The translations under genes and the position numbers were made by a program. The notes below the pieces were generated by a model. It saw only the letters and a program-made list of their open reading frames with translations, did no database searches and was not told the origin of the DNA. Below, in pieces: positions 1 through 11,331 of a stretch of 64,000 nucleotides of DNA. The stretch lies in contig OX031072.1 in the NCBI GenBank assembly GCA_943736015.1, positions 11,807,501 through 11,871,500 on the forward strand, read 5' to 3'. Positions within the stretch are counted from its first letter, which is position 1; every line of letters begins with the position of its first letter. This DNA comes from Tridacna crocea (Eukaryota; Mollusca; Bivalvia; Cardiida; Cardiidae).

Positions 1-1059
1 TGTTCAAAACATTTCAGTCTTCAAAACCGCATAACAAGATGACATACTTGAATATTACAAAGCGAAACATATTTGTATAATGGATTAAATCACGCCACCA
101 ACAAGGCTAAATTTTTCTCTGGGAAAAAATAATGCGATTTAGTTCTTTCCCACTCGTTAAATGACCCATTAATTGATGTCCGGGGGTATTTATCACAGCC
201 CTGGACTTAAGAAGACATTACTTTCACATTTACACGGATATCTGACTGGGGAAGCTTATAACAAATTAAGGAGATGCAAAGCACCACAAAAAATGATTGG
301 CATTACAAATTTGAATATAGAGTTATTTCCACTTTTACAAGTGGTAAAGTTAAACAAAATTTTACATTTATCCCACCCTTCGTGATCAGGTATTTTGGAT
401 CACTGCAATACACAAAACGTCTTACTATTCTATCTTCTGTTATTTTTCTCTCCTTAATGATTAGTGTAAGCTCAGTATGCCACACATGCATATCATGACA
501 AGGAATCCGAGATCTTGGTTCTCTAAGCGGCAGCATGCTACCACAAAGGTACAAAATCTTCGACAGAGGCAAGGTGGGAGATATCAAAGCTTTCCTCGTG
601 CTGATCTCTGCATAATTATTTAGTACGTACATGTGGTCCATTATTGTTTGTATCTTTTTATTATTTAAGGCTTTATATCTTTCTATGAACAAGTTCGAAC
701 AATAACATGCATGCTTTTTTTCTAAATGAACTACCTCTGATGCTTTTAAAATATATTTATAGAAATCGTAGATGCCCCAGTAAATTGGATATTTATAAAT
801 GATCTGGAAGCCAAACCACTCCAAAATAGACATTTATTATAAAGCAAGGCAATTATATAGCACTTAAATTCACAGTATCTTTTAAAATGCACAGCTTAAC
901 ATACTTTCATTCTTTTCGTCTTGGCCAATATGTACAAATCATGCATATTAAATTATCAGAATACAACGTCAAATGGTTTTAAACAGGTTTTCATCCAAAT
1001 GAAAGTTGTAAACCCAGGGCAAACCATTTGTAACCAACGCGCTATAATTACTTATATCC
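1..1059. other. AT-rich DNA without a recognised gene
   Basis: Apart from the minus-strand ORF listed at 303-833, I see no splice-bounded exon, repeat array or RNA gene here. Stop codons are frequent in the other frames. Confidence 0.5.
303..833 (-). CDS. 176-codon ORF, possibly spurious
   Basis: This is the longest open frame in the window. It runs from an ATG (MSILEWFGFQ) to a stop at 303. I recognise no domain, signal peptide or repeat. The protein is rich in Ile, Tyr, Leu and Lys, as expected from translating AT-rich DNA. No clear splice sites, poly(A) signal or coding-like neighbour supports it. In DNA this AT-rich a 176-codon open frame is uncommon but can occur by chance in 64 kb. It could also be a decayed transposon ORF. 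Confidence 0.15.
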   Translation of the reverse strand: MSILEWFGFQIIYKYPIYWGIYDFYKYILKASEVVHLEKKHACYCSNLFIERYKALNNKKIQTIMDHMYVLNNYAEISTRKALISPTLPLSKILYLCGSMLPLREPRSRIPCHDMHVWHTELTLIIKERKITEDRIVRRFVYCSDPKYLITKGGINVKFCLTLPLVKVEITLYSNL

Positions 1060-2075
1060 TGGTACAGGTCTACAAAATAGAGCCAACTGCCAATTAATAC
1101 AGGTTTAGGCCGTATAGAAAATAGATTTTTCAAAGTTTCCTCAAAAGCCCCTGTAAAACATGAGATCCCTGAGGCAGGGTTTATTTAGAGCCGAGTTCCA
1201 AATAAAAAAAAAAAAATCAGAAGTGATTCAATTTTTGTAGACCTAGGATTTATGGCTAAAATAAAGATGATTTTTTTTTTTAATTTTCACTCTTTAAGCA
1301 CAAGTTAAATCTATGGCCCATAGGTGGGGGGAAAATTTTGGACGATGCTTGGGAACTGATATTACTAAAAATAATAGTAAAGCTGTATGTCAAGATCAGG
1401 AACACGAAGATCTTTAAAGTTTTCACTATTCTACCCAAAGTAAAACCTTTTACTTGTGGGGAGGGGCCAATTAAGATTTCAGTGCTATGATTTGACCGAT
1501 CTCCGAAGAGGTCCATTACAAAGATATTGGGCTAGCCCAAGGACTTACGATCAGGGACGAGATATTTAGCCCATGTAATACTTGTGACTGCCAGGGTTTG
1601 GCCAACATTTGACCCTGGTGATTTAATACGGATTATTTGGTAGAGATCTGCAAAAATTAAGTCAGCTCGCAATTAATACAGGTTTAGGCCATATGAAAAA
1701 TAAGATTTTTCAAAGATTCCTCTGATAAACTGATATTATTAAAAAAATAGTAAAGCTGTATATCAAGATCAGGAACAAGATACTTTTTTTTACTAAAAAA
1801 ATAGTAAAGCTGTATATCAAGATCAGGAACAAGATGATCTTTAAAGTTTTCACTATTCTAGCCCATGTAAAGCCTTTTACTTGTGGGGAGGGGCCAATTT
1901 AGATTTCAATGCTATGATTTGATCGATCTCCGAAGAGGTCCATTACAAAAATATTGGGCTAGCCCCAGGTCTTACGATCAGGGACGAGATATTTAGCCCA
2001 TGTAATACTTGCGACTGCCAGGGTTTGGCCAACATTTGACCCTGGTGATTTAATATGGATTATTTGGTAGAGGCA
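1060..2075. repeat. Diverged tandem duplication, unit about 0.58 kb
   Basis: Two successive copies share long stretches. AATTAATACAGGTTTAGGCC occurs at 1092 and 1671. The blocks around GATCTTTAAAGTTTTCAC, CTCCGAAGAGGTCC and GCCAACATTTGACCCTGG occur near 1.41-1.62 kb and again near 1.84-2.05 kb. The second copy is about 150 bp shorter. Inside it, a roughly 55-bp segment containing GTAAAGCTGTATATCAAG is itself duplicated (about 1739-1835). No coding capacity is visible. It may be the body of the element whose end lies at about 2.5 kb. Confidence 0.75.
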
Positions 2076-2159
2076 TATTTCCTAAAGCCACATACGAACT
2101 TTGGAATCATAGGCCTTTTGATCTTAGACAAGAATTTGTTTAAATTTTCAGAATATCAT

Positions 2160-2497
2160 CCATCCCTTGAGCGTGTCCTTTGATTTTTGTCCATGGCTGT
2201 TATTTGAAGGAACTGTGACGAGGTGAGTCCATTATATAAAATTAAAGCCATAAGCCTGAGAGTTTCGGACAAGAAGGGTTTCAGTATGTCATAGTTATAT
2301 TGCCATAGCAACCAAATTTTTCAAATTCCTTTTAGAAGTTTTGAAGAGGCCTGTACCATGATCGGTTCTGTCAAGTTTGGTCATAATTTGAGGGTGTTTT
2401 CAGAGATGTTAAAAATAAAAGTTAACACGGATGGATGTAAGCATGACGGGCACGAAGCCATGCTATGAGCTCACTGGCCTTTGGTTAGTGTAGCAAA
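2160..2497 (+). mobile_element. Helitron-like element fragment with 3' hairpin
   Basis: The segment reads like the body of the 22.8-23.8 kb element: it has GCCATAGCAACCAAA and then CTGTCAAGTTTGGTCATAAT. It ends in a hairpin, CACTGGCC-TTT-GGTTAGTG, just before a short tail. A stem-loop a few bases from the 3' end is the usual Helitron/Helentron layout. The 5' end was not identified, and the duplication at 1060-2075 may belong to the same element. It has no coding capacity. Confidence 0.45.
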
Positions 2498-4051
2498 CGA
2501 TCTGCAAAAAAATAAACTATCAGGAAATCTTTTTGACACTTACAACATTTCTAATTGCTACTGTGATCTGTCGAGTGTCTTAATTCTTATGAGTAATACT
2601 TTTTACGGTTGGCAAAGATCACATTTCGAAAAAGAATCATTAAGTTGATTAGTATTTGTTACTCTTGGAACCTTTTTTAGGTTGTAATTTTGACACGAGT
2701 TTTCTTCGAGATTCATTTTCTTTGTTTTTTTTTTTTTTTTTTTTTATTTAATTTCACATACATTGGACACTCTAAAAAAGTGCCCATAGGAAAAAAAATC
2801 GATAGAAATAAGCCTTCATCAAACTAAGGAATAACAACTGGTACGAGGAATGTTCCAAGCATATTTTTACCGACAAAGTTACTGGTGGAGCCATCTATCA
2901 GGATAAATAGTACTTTGGGGAAATACGGATACGGGTTAAAAAGTGACGACAATGCAAACCCTTTCAAAGTGAAATACAAAACTATCGAGTAAGTTCATGG
3001 TGATTTTTTAAACAAAGAGATTGATATGACACAAAAGATAAAATATTTTACAAAATATTACTTTCGGATTGTTACTGCTTGTACAAACAGATAATAAAAA
3101 TAAACCAGCTCATCTCACTTAAGAAAGGTAAGTTACAAACTACTCGGATCGTAAAGATGCACGAATGTTTTCAGTTATATCGTCGGACCAGGAGACCTTT
3201 ACATTCCCGGGGGTGTCTCTGCACTAAATTATTTCCAAGCCATTTGTACTTTTCCAACGTAACCATCGACAATAAAATGTAGCATTGAGAGAGAAATGAA
3301 TTCCTTCGCAAATAAAACCGGCCTTCCACAAAACCTGAAAGAGCGTCTTCGTTCCTAGCCAAACCATAGGCAAGTTCAGTAGGGAGTTTAATGTTTCGAA
3401 CAAGGAGTAAAAGCTACTGGATAACTGATTGACTATATGTTGTGGAATACCGAGCCAATTTATCAAAGAAGACTCAGCCGATATCAATACGTAAAAGAAA
3501 AACATGCTTGACTCCTCCCAAACAAAATAATGCTGTACTTGCATACCATTCTGCAAGGTGTAACCGTAAGGAAGCGTGAGGGAATGTAATAAATTAAGTC
3601 AAAATGATGATGCACGGAACAGATCTGCTAAAAAAGGTCGGCAGCTTTGTGAAATTCTTTATCCGACTGAAACAAGAAATCATTCATGGGAATTTTTACA
3701 CTGCGGAAGCAGATATTTAGATCTGTTCCAAACCAAAATTGCAGCAATTTAGGGAGAGAAACTCGCTATCAAGTGATCGACTCTTGGTCGATATTGAGCG
3801 GCTGAAAATTGAAAGCTATTATATTAAAATGGAAACCAAGGGACATTTACAAAAACGGCAAAATCATTATGTAAGCAAAGTTTTCGATCATGTTAAGTAA
3901 ACACAAGAGAACGCGATGGTCTTAAAAGCATTCCAAGGAAAAGAGATGGCTTTGATCGAAGAAAATCATAACGGGGATTGATTTTCGACAGATATTTCCA
4001 AAATAACTAAAAAATTAAATCATGTTGTATTTATTGATAATGGAGTTTGAT
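2498..4051. other. No gene seen; poly(T) tract
   Basis: The stretch contains a run of about 21 T at 2725-2745 and otherwise unique-looking AT-rich DNA. A 110-codon minus ORF at 3224-3556 has no recognisable domain or splice context, and I do not regard it as a gene. Confidence 0.5.
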
Positions 4052-4078
4052 TAGTCGCCGCGCAGAAGCGCGCGACTA
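4052..4078. repeat. GC-rich hairpin
   Basis: TAGTCGCCGCGC is followed by the loop AGAA and then GCGCGCGACTA, a near-perfect inverted repeat with one unpaired base. It stands out as a GC-rich island in AT-rich DNA. It may be the terminus of a transposable element, but no partner end was found. Confidence 0.6.
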
Positions 4079-4359
4079 TATTTTTAATAGTTTTTCGAGT
4101 TAGGACATGGATAGTGGGATTTTCGTTTTTATAGGGGTGTTAGGTTAACAAGGAATCTTTCTAACGTTACTTCGCCTTAAACTGGCTTTTTAATTCATTC
4201 TTAAACTACGAAATTGCAATACGATACCATTTTTGTTCTATTAATACTTACAACATCAAAAAACCGCCTAATTATTTCTTTTATTGTCGCTATTCGTGAG
4301 AAATGGACTCGTCCACATAAATGCCTTGATTTCATTGGTCAAGGCTGTACAGGTTTCCA

Positions 4360-4487
4360 GTCATTTCGTACCTTATTAATTTCGTACCTAGGTCATTTCG
4401 TACGATTTTGGTCATTTCGTACCTAATTATACTTTCAATTTTGGTCATTTCGTACCCAGTTGGTCGTTTCGTACAACCTTCGTACAC
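4360..4487. repeat. Clustered GGTCATTTCGTACC motif minisatellite
   Basis: Six copies of TTTCGTAC occur in about 125 bp. Most are embedded in GGTCATTTCGTACC, with spacers of variable length (about 12 to 33 bp). The motif is better conserved than the spacers. Confidence 0.75.
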
Positions 4488-5012
4488 AGGTTTAATAATC
4501 ATTTTGATTATTTTGTAGATAGTTTTTCCTACTATTTGTGTGTTTTTTATTGAATGACCACTGCTAAATTTGTGCATTGCTGAAATTGTGCTAAATTCCG
4601 CCGAAGAACTGGTATGATGGTTATGATTGTATCTGACCATTATTGGTTACTTATTTCTAAGTTTAGTTTTTACAACAAAGATAGTTCAGAACTCCTTTGT
4701 TTATTTCTCAACGAGCTCTGCATAAATTTAATTTGTGGAAAAAATCTGGAGAGAGGCCACTTTTTCGCTGTGTTGTTCATAATGATAAAGCGCGATGCAA
4801 AACCATGATTCTTTATGAACACTGTTCACCAAACACTATAGTCTTAGACTTGTTTAAATTAAAAGCATGCCTTGCAAACTTACGTCCTCTTGAATCATAC
4901 TTTCCTAGGACAGCAACATTTTAGTAACTTAGCCCTGCTTTCACCACTTTCCCAAACAAACACGGGTTATCACATGTGTGCTATCAAATTCTTTTGTCAA
5001 AACATGTTGGAT
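4488..5012. other. No gene seen
   Basis: Only short overlapping ORFs without recognisable domains are present. No repeat or RNA structure was noticed. Confidence 0.45.
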
Positions 5013-5014
5013 AA

Positions 5015-5043
5015 GGAGAAATTGCTCGTTATAAGCAATTTCT
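5015..5043. repeat. Hairpin with AAATTGCT / AGCAATTT arms
   Basis: GAGAAATTGCT and AGCAATTTCTT flank a short loop. The arms match the central palindrome of the TTAA-flanked elements at 18441-18667 and 49801-50029. It may therefore be a degenerate remnant of that family, but no TTAA-type ends were identified around it. Confidence 0.4.
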
Positions 5044-5287
5044 TCTTTATTAAATACTTTTTCCCTACTACTAGCAAATTTTCCACCATTTTTGCAGCTT
5101 TTTAAATTGTCATCTGCCAACTCTTTGAATTTGGAAGAGTCTTATATTTGTCGTTTGGAAAAGAGCTAAGAGAGCGCTGTGCTAGGGTATTAGATACTGT
5201 AACAGAAGACAAGTTTTGATATAGGTTACTATTCATAATTTCATAATGTGTTAAAAAATCTGCTGATGAAAACTGACATTTACTTAC

Positions 5288-5479
5288 TTGCCCTCAGGCT
5301 TTCTTGAAACATTAAACAATTTTTTTTGCGGCGACTTTGATGCTTTGCATCAACTTTTTCTTGTCTTATCTTTAAAAACAATTCAACGAAGTCATTCAAC
5401 GGGAGATCGCCCGGCAAAGGTTGAGAATGTAAAACTGTTATGGCTATGATTTCCCCAAACCATTCCGCTTGTTTTTCAT
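5288..5479 (-). CDS. Candidate internal exon, unknown protein
   Basis: Read on the minus strand, a polypyrimidine-rich acceptor (TTCCTTTTTAG) ends at 5480. An open segment of 192 bp (64 codons' worth) follows, ending at a strong donor, AA|GTAAGT, at 5288/5287. The peptide (EKQAEWFGEIIAITVLHSQP, then LPLNDFVELFLKIRQEKVD, and a basic KHQSRRKK stretch) has balanced, soluble-protein-like composition, unlike translated AT-rich noise. The length is divisible by three, with the same codon phase at both borders. I do not recognise the family. No neighbouring exon of the same gene could be identified with confidence, so it could be one exon of a large gene or a chance combination. Confidence 0.35.
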
Positions 5480-5772
5480 CTAAAAAGGAACAAATGTTAT
5501 GAGCAGGTTCATACCAAGTCAAAAGAGGTATCTCTCTGGATGCGTAGATGATCACAAGATTGCTTTAAAAACTAAAGCAGGAAATTCTCTATTGCACAAG
5601 TTCTTTAATAAAATAAAGGGGATGGCAACCTTCAAACCGAAAACGAATTCGTTTCAAATCGGAATATTAAGAGATAGGACAAGTCAACAGTTAGTAAAAT
5701 TGAAAAGCACAATTAAAAATGTCGGTTGCTTGATATGAAATGTGTTAGTCATGTAATGTCTCTAGAGAAATC

Positions 5773-5916
5773 ATGAATGCCGCCTCCAAACAACCCATTG
5801 CCGAAGAACTTCAACGGCTTCTAGTAAAACCCCGAACCATTTTCAAGATCAAAACAGCTCCAGCACATTTGCGGAAACTGTTTGTATGTACTCGACAAAG
5901 TTGTATACTACGATAA
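5773..5916 (+). CDS. Short ORF of 47 codons, weak coding signal
   Basis: An ATG opens a 47-residue frame, MNAASKQPIAEELQRLLVKP and onwards, ending at TAA. Local GC is somewhat higher than the surroundings and the composition is protein-like. There is no domain, no clear splice context and no link to the minus-strand exon at 5288-5479. It could be a pseudogene scrap or chance. Confidence 0.15.
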   Translation: MNAASKQPIAEELQRLLVKPRTIFKIKTAPAHLRKLFVCTRQSCILR

Positions 5917-6972
5917 AAAAGATACACTAATTTCAACGTCCCTAGGCGGCGATCAAAACTATCAAAGATACCGATGGTCGTCGTCGGTCTCATATGATAG
6001 AAGAATTGAACTACTCATCTGAGAGACAAAGCAAAATTCAAAGCATGTTTGTCTAGTCAGCAACAGCAATAACAGATATGCCATTGCTAAATACAAAACA
6101 CATGAAATGACAAGTAATAATATTGATGTTTATATGAAAGACATTTTTTTTTCTGGTAAAGATCGAAATGTGTTATATCGAATGACTCAGCTACCAGAGA
6201 AAATTTTACCGATGATGTTCACTAAAACAATATAAATTTCGATCTTTTAAAAATGAAATCAATCTTCTATAAATCACTGTTTTGTTGGGATTTTTGTTAA
6301 AATCTAGTACATATGTTTTCGGTTATTCCCCGTGGCGTAGCTCCTCCATATAAAAACAAGTTTACATTATTATGTATATCGCGAGAAATATGGGGTTAAT
6401 AATGCACAATAAATAACATCATATTTACCTCTTTTTAAATTACATTATTTAACTGAATGTGTGTTGCGGGCGGATCATTGTGAATCGCAACGAAATACGT
6501 ATCCTGATTTTATAAATGCCTTGTAATTGTGTATGTTGCTGCTCGGCAGCAAGATCATCCTGTCTTTCCTGTTTCTTTCAAAAGTAACATTGACACCGAG
6601 GTTACTTATCTGAATGTTCTAGGTCTGGATTTGGTTTACTTACTTGTTTTTATTTGTCAGTCATCAGTCACGCTCTGTAAAAAAGGGGTGCCTATGCAAA
6701 ATGTTTCAACACATGTGCTTTCAATACAGGATGACCTGGATCAAAATGCTTTGCTTTTGATCATTTTTCTGCCTGTCAAAGGACTGGTCTATCTCGTGAT
6801 TCAGTAGGTTGGAAGACAAAGTACATTGTATGGATCCATAATGTTATTTATATCTTGTTTGATATAGTGCATCACGGAGACGAAAAATAACAGTAGCGCC
6901 GCTCTTATCATATTCACTATTAAAACATCAGACCGACTACTTTATACGTAAACAGAACTGATACAAACAACT

Positions 6973-6976
<4 letters not shown>
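5917..6976. other. No gene seen
   Basis: AT-rich DNA with short domain-less ORFs, including 92 codons at 6529-6807. No repeat structure was noticed. Confidence 0.45.
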
Positions 6977-7012
<36 letters not shown>

Positions 7013-7108
7013 GTCTGTCTCAGTCTCACTCTCATGCATTTCTGTTAATTCAAATCTTGAATGATCTCTCTCTCTCTCTCTCTCTCATGCATTTCTGTTA
7101 ATTCAAAT
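6977..7108. repeat. (CT)n microsatellite with duplicated flank
   Basis: A CT run (6977-7008) passes into CTGT repeats. A 27-bp flank beginning CTCTCATGCATTTCTGTTAA at 7029 is repeated at 7082 after a second CT run (about 7065-7086). This looks like slippage or unequal exchange at a microsatellite. Confidence 0.85.
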
Positions 7109-7611
7109 TTTGACTAAAACAGATAATAATATTAGGCAATCGTTTCCCATGGGATTGCAAGAAACAGCAAAAAGACATGCGAAAATCCAATCACTGTTTT
7201 AACGTTATGGTCGGTTTCTAGAATAATTACCGCTTAACTGGTGTTTAAGATTTAAATTAGGTTTTTATTAAACCCAAGACGTTTATCTCTATAGAAATAA
7301 GGATTTTTGAAAGGAAGACGAGTTTAATTCACCGAAACGGATCGGTTTGGGGGAAATGCAATTATTATTGTTCAACCTTAAAACATTCTGTAAACCAAAC
7401 TGTTGTTTTCAGTCCGAGAGAAAAACGCTCCTTGTAACTTAAAGTAAATCCTGTTTTATGGTGAACATCTCTGCAAAGTTGACAATTTAAGCTGATTCGT
7501 TCTGTGCGCTTCGTGAAGTCGTTCTTGAATCCGCGCTGGACTCAAAGACAACTAGATGTATAAGAAGAAATTCATGCATTGACCCATAGGCTGCTAAGCG
7601 CGACTCACTGA
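7109..7611. other. No gene seen
   Basis: Unique AT-rich DNA. No ORF of note and no repeat noticed. Confidence 0.4.
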
Positions 7612-7680
7612 CCTTTTGCAAAAAGGTCAGATCAAGATCAGATTGCAGATTTTGTTAAGTCTGATCTTGAATCTTCACTA
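7612..7680. repeat. Dispersed GATCAAGATCAGATTGCA palindrome
   Basis: GATCAAGATCAGATTGCA is followed by a short spacer and TCTGATCTTGAATC, forming an imperfect inverted repeat. Related cores occur near 9205, 16965, 19230, 28955, 30205, 44935 and 50366. I take it to be a short, old, dispersed MITE-like repeat. Confidence 0.5.
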
Positions 7681-8635
7681 TCCAATTATGAGATTGTATT
7701 CCCGAAAACAAAGTTAAACTAGCAATAGTTGGGTTTTAAGTATTGAATTGAAAGTTTCAATCTAGTTATTTACCAGGGTAAGGGTAAATCCTTTAAAAGC
7801 GCCATAAGCCATGGATTTGAAGCTTATCCCTTTACCACATAACTTCGAGTTTGAAATCTCCTGAGTTTTTAAGACAAGGGACTCCTGAAAATATTGTAGG
7901 AAAGGGAGAAATGCGGTTAACAATTATTTCCTCCTTTTCTGTTTTCTCTGAACTCAAGGACAAATTGTATGATTTTGAAAACCATTTAGACTGAAAATTC
8001 TTTCATCTACTTGTGAGACCAATGTTATATATTAGCATTTGAAATTATAATCATTCCTGTCCCTTCATTCCACGTGTTGTCCCTGATGGCTACAAGGTTC
8101 CACAGACCACGAGGGATAGACAATGCATTTCATTCTATCGCGGCTAGAGATGGACATAACAACCACAGTTTCTGGTTTAAATCGAAGACAAATCCCTAAA
8201 ATTTTGTTACCTCACACACCTTATATTGATTTTCTGTTAAGGTTTACACGGCTACCTAGATTCCCTACAATGTAAAGTTTTAACAGCGATTGTTTACTCT
8301 CTAGCTGTAAGGGTGAATCTTTAAATTTTGGCATGCGGTAAAGAGTTGAATTAGCGAGACAGAAACTTTTCATAGAACAATGCATAGCAATTATCTCGAT
8401 CCCATTACACGTAAAGTTAGGAGACCGAAGAAACTTTGATACAATTGTGAATCGGCGAACCAACGCTTTGTCTTATAATTGTAATACACGCTCTCTGAAA
8501 AGGGTGCTTAATTATCTCCGTGGTGCGTGATACCTAGAAGGCCATTAATTTGGGACAGTACAATAGTTTTTTGATGAGGAAGCACACTGGTCGTTTGACG
8601 TGAAGAAATTGACCAGATCAGTTTGCATGAAAACC
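7681..8635. other. No gene seen
   Basis: Only short ORFs without domains. GTAGGAAAGGGAGAAATGC near 7.9 kb weakly resembles the core of the 11332-11545 element, too weakly to call. Confidence 0.4.
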
Positions 8636-8676
8636 AGAGAGAAAGAGAGAGGGAGAGAGAGAGAGACGGGGGAGAG
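8636..8676. repeat. (GA)n microsatellite
   Basis: Imperfect GA-rich run. On the minus strand it produces the Ser-Leu repeats of a spurious ORF at 8508-8717. Confidence 0.9.
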
Positions 8677-9177
8677 TAAAGCATTATGGAGGAATATGAA
8701 TGGTAAGATAGAAACACAACATAAAAAAAATATCTTTACTACTTGATATCACTCTAGGCTAAGGCCACATTTACTTTCCGCCAACGAAAAAAAAAAAATG
8801 GTTTTAGAAATTATGACGGGTAAAAGAGAAAAGGTCCGTTTTCAGCATTTCCTTAAAGTGAAATGGCCCCTTTCGAGCATTTCCTGCCTTTCCCACAATG
8901 CTTATAAACTTTTCACTGGCAGAACCAAGCCTATTTATTTTGTCATCTTTATTGGCTTTCAAAAGGTTTGTCGTCTGGAAGCTCAAGTAATTACTTCCTT
9001 TTCTGGAATCAACAGAACGAGTGTGACCAGGGCATGTGTTTACGGAAATTGTCCAGGAAACCATAAGATTTGTCGCATTTTCATTGGAATGTGTATGTAG
9101 AGTTGTTCCAAAGTAATCGATTTTATCATCATTTACACTTTACTGTAAACCTTTTGCTTGCTTACCCTGACTCAAGG
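8677..9177. other. No gene seen; shadow ORFs on both strands
   Basis: A 100-codon plus ORF (8798-9100) and an 86-codon minus ORF (8804-9064) overlap almost completely. Neither has a recognisable domain, so both are probably chance. Confidence 0.4.
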
Positions 9178-9245
9178 ACCTTTTGCAGACTGTGTAAATC
9201 AAGATCAGAACGTGCAATCTGAACTGGGATCCACACTGTCCGACA
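9178..9245. repeat. Copy of the GATCAAGATCAGA dispersed repeat
   Basis: AATCAAGATCAGAACGTGCA followed by AATCTGAACTGGGATCCACACTG matches the family seen at 7612-7680 and 16955-17003. The GATCCACACTGT tail is shared with the latter. Confidence 0.45.
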
Positions 9246-9488
9246 CGGAGTTATTTTCTAAAAAAAAAATATAGCTTTCAAAAGATCAATTTTACCGACA
9301 GTAACATCCTTTTGATTTATCAGGTATGCTTTTTTTTCCAGAGCATTTACTTTGTAATGACTGAAGAAAACATGCATTTTTTTTTGTTGTTGTTTATAAA
9401 TGTACTCCGTTTTCATTATCAACTTGGTGACAGGTGCCAGTGTTTTCCTTGTTCTACCTTTTACTGGTACAGTACACAACAAACACGA

Positions 9489-9672
9489 AGGTCTGTATTC
9501 ACCAACCATTCTTAAGAACAGTCTTAGTCTTATTCTTCAAAGTTTGGCAATATGAAAGTAACAGAACTTCTGATTAGCTGAACCGATCAGAAGTTCTGTT
9601 ACTTTGACAGTCAGGAAATCTTGAAGGATAACCCAAAGAACCTTCTTAAGAACAGTTGGTGAATACAGACCT
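9489..9672. mobile_element. Palindromic MITE, GTATTCACCAAC ends
   Basis: The 184-bp element starts AGGTCTGTATTCACCAAC and ends with the exact reverse complement, 18 bp perfect. A second inverted pair, AACAGAACTTCTGAT and its complement, lies at the centre, so the element is close to one long palindrome. It has no coding capacity. Members of the same family are at 56470-56673 and, as a half copy, at 33677-33766. Such fold-back elements are mobilised in trans by a transposase that is not in this window. Confidence 0.85.
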
Positions 9673-11183
9673 AGAGCCACAATATTAAACGATTGGAGAG
9701 GGATGTATACTGCCGCAACGATTATGTAACAAATGATAGAAATATGACCGAGCTAGCAAGCGAACTCGCAACTCTATGAATCTGTTTGAAAAGGATGAGC
9801 ATCCGAGCTCTGCTTTCATTCATTTCCATATCCCCGAGAGTAGAACCCTCTAGGTGTTAAAGATTTTGCAAGTTCTCAAAATTAACAAAAAATTACAAAC
9901 TATCTTTACTTCAATTAGATTATCCAGGAAAATTAAGCAAAATCTGCATGCCTTTCCTTGAAGGATGCGCTTTTTAATAGAGTGTGCTGGAAGTTATATA
10001 AGCTATCGACACCATCCTTGTACACCGAAAAAAAAAGTCTTCTATAATTTTGATATCCCGCCGCACAAGACAAAGGTATTGATCAGATTATATCACTCTT
10101 TTTTATGAAAGCCTATGCTAAAAAGTTAATCTATGCAGTGTGACCATGACTTACGGACTTGGAACATGGTTTAAAAGGATCCAATGATCGTCTTGTCATG
10201 ATTATTATTCGCAAAACAATTTGGGATTCTCGCCATATAAGTTTTGTTTTACCAGGAAAATACGATCACCATAGAGCATGCACATAGCTGATGAGTGGTG
10301 TCGTATTGACATTTATGAGAGCGACATGATCGCTAAATAGAGCTCACTGACTTAGGATGAAACACTTTTCCTCCAAATTACTTTGGAATCCGTACATGCA
10401 GTACAACCTTATGGACCAAATATGAGTGACTTTCAATAAAGCTATTAAGGCTTTTGAGTAAAACGTGATACTGTGTAGAATCTAGTCAGCTGTTCAGACA
10501 TACATGTAAATATAAAATCGATATACAATATGTATGAGATAAAGAAACTCAAGCCATATGTCATTGACAGTGAGGTGTCGGATGGCCTCAAGAAAATGAA
10601 ATGTGTTTTCTGTCTGTTGTATTTCGTTCAACCTTACAAATGCCAGGGTCATGTCTTTTGCACAAAGACACAAACATGATTAAAATAAGGATAAAAATGT
10701 TTAAAAACCTCCATGAAAATGAGTTGAGATGTATCTTTAAGCGAGTGACTCGGTTCATGCAAGCGTGACACATTGTCTTGTAAAGAGGATCGTTAACATA
10801 TCTATGCATGTCATGTACGTGCATACATGCATAAAGTCATATAAACGCCTGCATACACGACCAGATATCCACATGAGGCCCTTTCTCCATTTAATGATAA
10901 ATGCATTAGAAGATCTAAAGGTAAGGCATACTGTAGCGAGTCTGTTCTGAAAATCTAGACATTTTTTTTTTCTGTTTAAACGATATGCTGCGTTCAAGAC
11001 TATTACAGGATATTTCTGCAGAATAATGAATTTTCTTGTCTGAGGTACAGCTGTGACTGAAGTTAATGGGAAGTGTTCGTGATATAGAACAGTATTCAGT
11101 AATATACCGACTAAATGGCTGACGCCTTGATGAATCGACATTTTTAAATACTGCTCTCATTCAGAAATTAAAGACTTATTTTC
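9673..11183. other. No gene seen
   Basis: The longest ORF is 128 codons on the minus strand (10755-11141). It overlaps an 81-codon ORF in another frame, has no domain and shows no clear splice support. No structured repeat was noticed. Confidence 0.45.
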
Positions 11184-11216
11184 TGATTAGCTGAGACAAG
11201 TTGTCTCAGCCAATCA
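11184..11216. repeat. 33-bp palindrome
   Basis: TGATTAGCTGAGACAA, one base, then TTGTCTCAGCCAATCA: 16-bp arms with a single mismatch. It lies directly beside the end of the recognisable Gypsy RNase H remnant, so it may be a tiny inserted fold-back element or the cause of the break. Confidence 0.7.
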
Positions 11217-11331
11217 AATTGCAGGAGAAGACGACAAATAAATTTCAAAATGCTGAAAAGCAAAAATAAGAGATAAACATTCTTTTTCTATTATTGAGTA
11301 ATTTTCCTGATGTTATTTTTCTGATGTTTGT

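Noticed and set aside
8508-8717. Ser-Leu repeat protein
   Set aside because: Translation of a (GA)n microsatellite.
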